Source: Aquabacterium sp029268225 (GTDB taxonomy: Bacteria; Pseudomonadota; Gammaproteobacteria; Burkholderiales; Burkholderiaceae_C). From it: DNA of 64,000 bases. The position numbers and the translations under genes were made by a program. Under the pieces are notes generated by a model. It was not told the origin of the DNA. It made no database searches and saw only the letters and a program-made list of their open reading frames with translations. Positions 60,108-64,000 of this stretch are shown piece after piece. Where the stretch lies: assembly GCF_037482285.1 (NCBI RefSeq), contig NZ_JBBEYB010000010.1, forward strand, positions 53,427 through 117,426, read 5' to 3'. Each line of letters starts with the position of its first letter. Position 1 is the first letter of the stretch.

Positions 60108-61052
60108 TCACAAGCCCGCGTTTTTCAGGCGGTTGGCCTGTTGGCGGTACACCTCCACTGGGTTCGTTTCGAACAGGTGCACCAAGCCGAAGATCTGGTT
60201 GACCTCGTCGAGGTGGTTCATCTTGTAGTCGGTGCGGATGACCTTGCCGAGGTTCATCGAGCAGGTTGACACCAGCCCATCGTTGGCCTTGCCGTTGAAG
60301 AATGCGCCGGTCAGTGCCAAGGCACCATCACTGATGTCCAGCAAGTTGGTCAGCTGTTTGTTACCGCCCCACGAGTAATACCGGACTCCCTGAACGACAT
60401 AGGCACCTTCACCGCAAGCGGTGGTCGGAATGCCTGCTGGGAATTTCTGATTGAACTTGAGTGAGCCGGCCGTGGTCAGCGAGTCCAGCGCTGCTTCTGA
60501 GTTCCGGGGCAACTCGCCATTGCCGGACAAGGTCTGAATCAGGTTGACCAGCGTTGAATCAACCAAGCCTGCCACGGCACCTGTGATCGGACTGCCGCTG
60601 GGCAGGACTCCGCGCAGGGCATCGGCAAAGTCCGATCCCCGGTTCACGCCACCCACGCTGGTCACCGATGCCACCAGTTCTGGCGCGACACCGGCCACAT
60701 AGCGGACGGTGGGGCCGCCATGGCTGTGACCCACAAGGTTGACCTTCTTGGCGCCCGTGATGGCCAGAATCTGCTTAACCTGCTGCAGCAATTGCTCACC
60801 CCGTACCTCCGTAGAGTTTGCCGCTGAGACTTGGGTGACGTGCACATCGGCGCCGTCTGCACGCAAAGCTGCAGGAATCTTGTGCCAGTAATCTACTGTG
60901 CCCCCGATGCTGTCCCAACCGAAGAGCCCATGCACCAGCACGATGGGGTATTTCGTCTGTGTGTAGCCAGCCGCATGGGCTTGGCCAGAGGGCAGAGCGC
61001 AGGTCACGGCCGCGGCTGCGGCGATCAGGGCGGATGCAAAGCGTGTCTTCAT
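60108..61052 (-). CDS. lipA: Secreted triacylglycerol lipase (family I)
   Basis: A 314-residue extracellular lipase. The signal peptide ends in AHAAGY; YPIVLVHGLFGWDSIGG is the oxyanion region; the nucleophile elbow is GHSHGG. Catalytic aspartate and histidine are in NDGLVS and NHLDEVN, and two cysteines (TACGEG and STCSMN) fit the family I.1/I.2 disulfide. It needs the foldase encoded downstream, with which it overlaps by ATGA. Export is by the type II system. Confidence 0.95.
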   Translation of the reverse strand: MKTRFASALIAAAAAVTCALPSGQAHAAGYTQTKYPIVLVHGLFGWDSIGGTVDYWHKIPAALRADGADVHVTQVSAANSTEVRGEQLLQQVKQILAITGAKKVNLVGHSHGGPTVRYVAGVAPELVASVTSVGGVNRGSDFADALRGVLPSGSPITGAVAGLVDSTLVNLIQTLSGNGELPRNSEAALDSLTTAGSLKFNQKFPAGIPTTACGEGAYVVQGVRYYSWGGNKQLTNLLDISDGALALTGAFFNGKANDGLVSTCSMNLGKVIRTDYKMNHLDEVNQIFGLVHLFETNPVEVYRQQANRLKNAGL

Positions 61053-62017
61053 GAGGGTCTCCGTGGTAAATATGCGCTCAGGCGCAATTTCTCGTTCTCT
61101 CTGAAATTTGCTTCTTTGTAGGCTTCTGCGGCCACTTCATCGGTTTGACGCAGGCTCAGGTACCGCTGCACCCGGGCTTGCCAGGCGGCTTCTTCGGCGT
61201 CGAGCTGGGCCAGACGTTGGGCGGCTTCCGCACTCACCAAACGGGTGCGAATGGCCTGCACCTCCTGGTCGCTGGCGCCACGGGCGCGCGCCTCGCTCAC
61301 GGCTTCGTTCACCGTCAGGTGCTTGATCGGTTCGGTGCGGTGGGCTTGCTGTTCAGGCGGCAGCTGCGAGGTCAGCTCACGGAGCTTGCGGGTTTTGTCG
61401 GCATCACTCAGCGTGCGGTCTTGCATGATGCGCATGCGGGCCAGCGTGTCATCGTCTTGCACATCGTCTGCACCAAACAAGGCATCGATCTCAGGGCGGG
61501 TAAAGTGGCGCCCGCGCACATCGCGCATCGCTTGCAGTTGTTGCGCAAGGGCCTCGACCTGTTGGGTACCAGCTGGCAGCGGCGTCAGTCGGGCCAACTC
61601 TGACTTGTAGGCCAAGTAGGCATCCAGCAGCTTGCCGGCGCGAGCCAACGCGGTCGGGCTCAGCTCGTCACGCAAATCGGCCAAGATGTCTGCCTTGATG
61701 GCCTCCACCGACTTTTCGCCGTAGGTGGTCAGCCAATAATCAAAGCGACGCAGCAGGTCGGGGCTCAGCACCAGGTCGCCCTGGCTGTTCTGCAACGTGC
61801 CATCGGGCGTGGTACCTGACAAAGATGGTGCCGGCGTGGGTTGAATGATGCCCACGGCGGGCGCCGTCACCGAAGCGGCGACGGTGCCGTTCAATGAGCC
61901 ATCTTGCTGAGCCTTGTAGAACCCCAGTGCAGCCAACGCGACGGTCAAAGCCGCAAGGGCGCGCCACCCGGTGCGACGGCGTTGAGTTTGGACAGTGACG
62001 ATGGGTCCGTTTCGCAT
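61049..62017 (-). CDS. lifO: Lipase-specific foldase (Lif)
   Basis: A 322-residue membrane-anchored chaperone for the lipase. One N-terminal membrane segment (about 18-36) is followed by an Ala/Pro-rich hinge and then the helical domain with LRRFDYWLTTYGEKS, the Lif motif RxxFDYxLxAxGE. It folds LipA in the periplasm before secretion. The lipase is encoded by the next gene on the same strand (ATGA overlap, start at 61052), but here the foldase comes first in transcription, the reverse of the usual lipA-lif order. Confidence 0.9.
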   Translation of the reverse strand: MRNGPIVTVQTQRRRTGWRALAALTVALAALGFYKAQQDGSLNGTVAASVTAPAVGIIQPTPAPSLSGTTPDGTLQNSQGDLVLSPDLLRRFDYWLTTYGEKSVEAIKADILADLRDELSPTALARAGKLLDAYLAYKSELARLTPLPAGTQQVEALAQQLQAMRDVRGRHFTRPEIDALFGADDVQDDDTLARMRIMQDRTLSDADKTRKLRELTSQLPPEQQAHRTEPIKHLTVNEAVSEARARGASDQEVQAIRTRLVSAEAAQRLAQLDAEEAAWQARVQRYLSLRQTDEVAAEAYKEANFRENEKLRLSAYLPRRPS

Positions 62018-62152
62018 GGCGAAGAGGGTGCAAAGTCGGATGCAGGCAAGCGATGTCGCTCGGTTTCAGTCACCACCAATGTGACATTTCGTGGAGGATT
62101 GGGTGATGTGGTGTGATTAAAGCCTGCCCAGGTGTAGCGCGACATTGGTGCA

Positions 62153-62168
62153 ACCCCCAATTAGGGGT
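62153..62168. promoter_or_regulatory. Inverted repeat ACCCC-N6-GGGGT
   Basis: ACCCCCAATTAGGGGT, nearly palindromic, 89 bp before the small gene at 62257 and 136 bp before the divergent foldase start. A site for a dimeric regulator is plausible. Confidence 0.4.
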
Positions 62169-62256
62169 ATTCGATGGGTCGAGATGCATGGGGCGCGTCA
62201 TCCGTTTGACCCGTTGACGCGTTGAGACAGCACGTTCACTCTTTGTGTGCCGCTTC

Positions 62257-62559
62257 ATGAACCGCTATACAGAACAGCAGATCGTCAATTTCTGCGTTGC
62301 GCAACACGGTCGTTTTGACCCCCGTGCCTGGCAACACGTGGAAGGGGTGAGCCCCGAGCAGAAGGCCTGCGTCATGCTGGTGCTGGCCAACGCCCGTTGG
62401 TATGGGCGTTTGAGCGAAATGCGTGAACTGGTGAGCCAGTCCATTCCACACCACGTCGGCCGCTTGTCCGAGCTGGCCTCTCGGGTGGGGTTCAACACCG
62501 CCTTGTTCGTGCAACGGCTGCAAGCGCAGTTGTGGATGAGCACCGAGCCCAAGCGCTGA
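62257..62559 (+). CDS. Hypothetical protein
   Basis: A 100-residue soluble, basic protein without a family I recognise. It has MNRYTEQQIVNFCVAQHGRF at the start, ARWYGRLSEMRELV in the middle, and is mostly helical. ATG at 62257 and GTG at 62245 are both possible. A run of ten G follows 21 bp after its stop. Confidence 0.55.
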   Translation: MNRYTEQQIVNFCVAQHGRFDPRAWQHVEGVSPEQKACVMLVLANARWYGRLSEMRELVSQSIPHHVGRLSELASRVGFNTALFVQRLQAQLWMSTEPKR

Positions 62560-62600
62560 GTTCCCTGGCCCCTCTCGATAGGGGGGGGGGCTGCCAAGAA

Positions 62601-62634
62601 AAAAGCCCTAAGTCATTGATAACTTAGGGCTTTT
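62601..62634. terminator. Bidirectional terminator
   Basis: Stem AAAAGCCCTAAGT / ACTTAGGGCTTTT with an eight-base loop; poly-A before and poly-T after make it work in both directions. It serves the small gene and, on the minus strand, the tmRNA-like remnant. Confidence 0.85.
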
Positions 62635-62670
62635 TGTTTGCATCCAGATGGTTCTGGAAGCTGTGTATGG

Positions 62671-62710
62671 TGGTGGAACACGGAACCGAACCCGCGTCCG
62701 TAATCCGAAC
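62671..62710 (-). pseudogene. Degenerate tmRNA-3'-end-like sequence
   Basis: On the minus strand it reads GGACGCGGGTTCG, the tmRNA T-arm signature, then GTTCCACCA. The T arm only pairs with an eight-base loop, so it is degenerate. No tag reading frame or tmRNA 5' end is found upstream, where the IS21 element begins. It may be the displaced 3' end of ssrA left by another element, or chance similarity. Confidence 0.3.
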
Positions 62711-62925
62711 TAAATAGTAACGCCTTGGCCTTGAGGACGTGGATTCGATGATTTGGCCAAAATCGTCCTGCGCTGCCACTGGGTGTCCGCGCCGATCCAA
62801 ATCTGAGCCACCGTGCCGATCCAATATTGAGCCAGGGCTGGTAGCCGACCAAAGGGTGGTCAGCTGTGGATAAGTGTAGAGCCTGGCCTGGGTTTTGAGT
62901 TTTCCGGCCGGCTTGGTTGAACATC

Positions 62926-62956
62926 AAGGGGGAAGCCGCGCAGCGGCTTCCCCCTT
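62926..62956 (-). terminator. Strong hairpin after istB
   Basis: A 14-bp perfect stem (AAGGGGGAAGCCGC and its complement) with a three-base loop, 12 bp after the istB stop. The T-run is short, so it may act as a terminator or a barrier to read-through. Confidence 0.7.
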
Positions 62957-62967
62957 CGCTTTGAGCT

Positions 62968-63765
62968 TCAGGCCTTGCCCTCTGCTGCAGCCTGCATCCG
63001 AGACTGCTCTCGTGCCTTGATGCGCCTCTTGGCCGTGCTGGAACTGTGCAGGAATCGGTGTGACTCGTTGCCCGTCTCCAGGATGTGGCAGTGGTGTGTG
63101 AGCCGGTCCAGCAGCGCCGTCGTCATCTTGGCATCACCAAAGACACGCGACCATTCCGCGAAGTCCAGATTCGTCGTGATCATCACGCTGGTGTGCTCGT
63201 ACAACCGGCTGAGCAAGTGGAACAGCAGCGCACCGCCTGCCTGGCTGAACGGCAGGTAGCCCAACTCATCGAGGATCACCAGGTCCAGGCGCAACAAGCT
63301 CGTCGCGATGCGTCCGGCCTTGCCTTGTGCCTTCTCTTGCTCCAGCGCGTTGACCAGATCCACCGTGGAGTAAAAGCGCACGCGCCTGCCATGCTTGGTG
63401 ATGCCGGACACGCCAATGGCTGTGGCCAGGTGGGTCTTGCCGGTGCCAGGCCCTCCCACCAACACCACGTTGTGCGCCACTTCTGTGAAGCCTGTCTCTG
63501 CCAGCGTGTGAACCAGCTTGCTGTCAACGGGGGACACAGCGAAGTCGAACCCAGCCAGGTCTCGATGCACAGGGAACTTGGCTGCATGCATCTGATGGCT
63601 CACCGAGCGCATGCCTCGGTCTGTGGCCTCGGCCTGCAGCAGGTGTTCAATCAACCACCGTGCATCCTCTGAGCCCGTACTGGACCCTTGTTCGATCAGG
63701 TCCAACCATGCGCCCGCCATGCCGTGCAGGCGCAGTTGTTTGAGCTCTGCAGCGATATCACGCAT
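62968..63765 (-). CDS. istB: IS21 transposition helper ATPase
   Basis: A 265-residue AAA+ protein related to DnaC that assists the IS21 transposase. Walker A is GGPGTGKTHLATA, Walker B is LVILDELGYLPFSQ, and TTNLDFAEWSRVFGD is the IstB-type sensor block. ATG at 63765 follows GGAGGAG; the longer frame to 63861 is not needed. It overlaps the istA stop by 8 bases, the usual IS21 coupling. Confidence 0.95.
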   Translation of the reverse strand: MRDIAAELKQLRLHGMAGAWLDLIEQGSSTGSEDARWLIEHLLQAEATDRGMRSVSHQMHAAKFPVHRDLAGFDFAVSPVDSKLVHTLAETGFTEVAHNVVLVGGPGTGKTHLATAIGVSGITKHGRRVRFYSTVDLVNALEQEKAQGKAGRIATSLLRLDLVILDELGYLPFSQAGGALLFHLLSRLYEHTSVMITTNLDFAEWSRVFGDAKMTTALLDRLTHHCHILETGNESHRFLHSSSTAKRRIKAREQSRMQAAAEGKA

Positions 63766-64000
63766 GGTTGATCTCCTCCGTGCCGCCTTGCCCGCGCAAG
63801 CTGTCGTAGCGCGCCGTGTTGGCCAGTGGGGCCACTGTCGCCTGCAAACAGGTCTGTGCATCTTCAGGCGTGGGTGCAGGGTTGAGCCTGCTCAGAACAT
63901 TGATCACATGCTCGACGCTGACCTTGCCAGACGGTGGCGCGCTCTCCAGCGCCAATTCAACTGCCACCAGCACCGCATCCAGGCCAGCTGTGCTCACAAT
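63758..64000 (-). CDS. istA: IS21 transposase, C-terminal end (cut by window edge)
   Basis: The last 80 residues of the IstA transposase. LSRLNPAPTPEDAQTC and the C-terminal TARYDSLRGQGGTEEINHA (landmarks RYDSLRGQG) match IstA ends. The catalytic DDE domain and DNA-binding part lie past the right edge. The stop overlaps the istB start. Confidence 0.85.
   Translation of the reverse strand: MVSTAGLDAVLVAVELALESAPPSGKVSVEHVINVLSRLNPAPTPEDAQTCLQATVAPLANTARYDSLRGQGGTEEINHA

Larger units (their letters stand above)
62784..64000 (-). mobile_element. IS21-family insertion sequence, istB end (continues past window)
   Basis: Holds istB and the 3' end of istA. Near 62790-62835 are two similar repeats (CGATCCAAATCTGAGCCA and CGATCCAATATTGAGCCA), the repeated transposase sites typical of IS21 ends. 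The TG at 62784 is a possible exact end; the other end is outside the window. Confidence 0.75.

Noticed and set aside
62153..62168. NarL-type 7-2-7 site
   Set aside because: Only the right heptamer fits; the left half and the spacing do not, so it is listed only as an inverted repeat.
62581..62590. Run of ten G as a phase-variation tract
   Set aside because: It lies after the stop of the small gene and before a terminator, not in a promoter or coding region; could also be a sequencing artefact.

Overview
The window is high-GC chromosomal DNA of a betaproteobacterium, most likely Burkholderiales of the Sphaerotilaceae/Comamonadaceae kind. The basis is the housekeeping set (GlnE, YhdP, ProA, IspB, UbiH-like hydroxylase, QueC, an orphan EIIA/HPr pair), a PEP-CTERM protein behind a sigma-54-type promoter, and a lipase/foldase (LipA/Lif) pair. 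Family names come from reading the translations and motifs; no database search was run.

Left chromosomal part (1-19258): partial glnE, yhdP, a DUF4197 gene, a TlpA-like lipoprotein, a second lipoprotein, EIIA and HPr without an adjacent ptsI, an outer-membrane MetA/SphA-like protein, a chalcone-isomerase-like protein, a queC-lemA-M48 operon, fpr, a DUF2061 gene behind a Fur-box-like palindrome, tauE, proA, a cysteine-rich protein, a ubiH-like gene, ispB and tRNA-Pro(CGG).

The centre (19212-50218) is a 31-kb integrative element in the 3' end of tRNA-Pro. A 48-bp exact direct repeat of the tRNA 3' part bounds it. A tyrosine integrase lies just inside the right end, and a 20-bp repeat (one mismatch) lies just inside both ends, as expected for integrase arm sites. 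Near the left end are an HTH/AT-hook protein, a plasmid-type RepA and a second tyrosine-recombinase-like protein in one overlapping operon. Near the right end are four 15-bp iteron-like repeats and DnaA-box-like sites. When the element is circular, RepA and these repeats would be only about 2.3 kb apart, so it may be a plasmid-like integrative element able to replicate.

Its cargo is a dense defence island: Fic + type III-like Mod + Res (ATGA-coupled); an OLD-like ATPase with a small PD-(D/E)XK-like partner (AT-richer DNA, possibly undescribed); McrBC; a four-gene Wadjet (JetABCD-like) operon; a divergent HTH regulator and Zn-finger AAA+ ATPase sharing symmetrical operators; a small AARIQSA-type protein, HicA-like protein and ankyrin protein cluster; an XRE-controlled lipoprotein/Zn-ribbon membrane pair; and a type VI PAAR-effector-immunity operon.

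Right chromosomal part (50219-64000): metallo-beta-lactamase-fold lipoprotein, PEP-CTERM protein, YccS-like and MFS membrane proteins, LysR/AzoR/pirin, an amino-acid-type ABC binding protein, lipase and foldase, a small unknown gene, and the istB end of an IS21-family element inserted beside a degenerate sequence resembling the 3' end of tmRNA.
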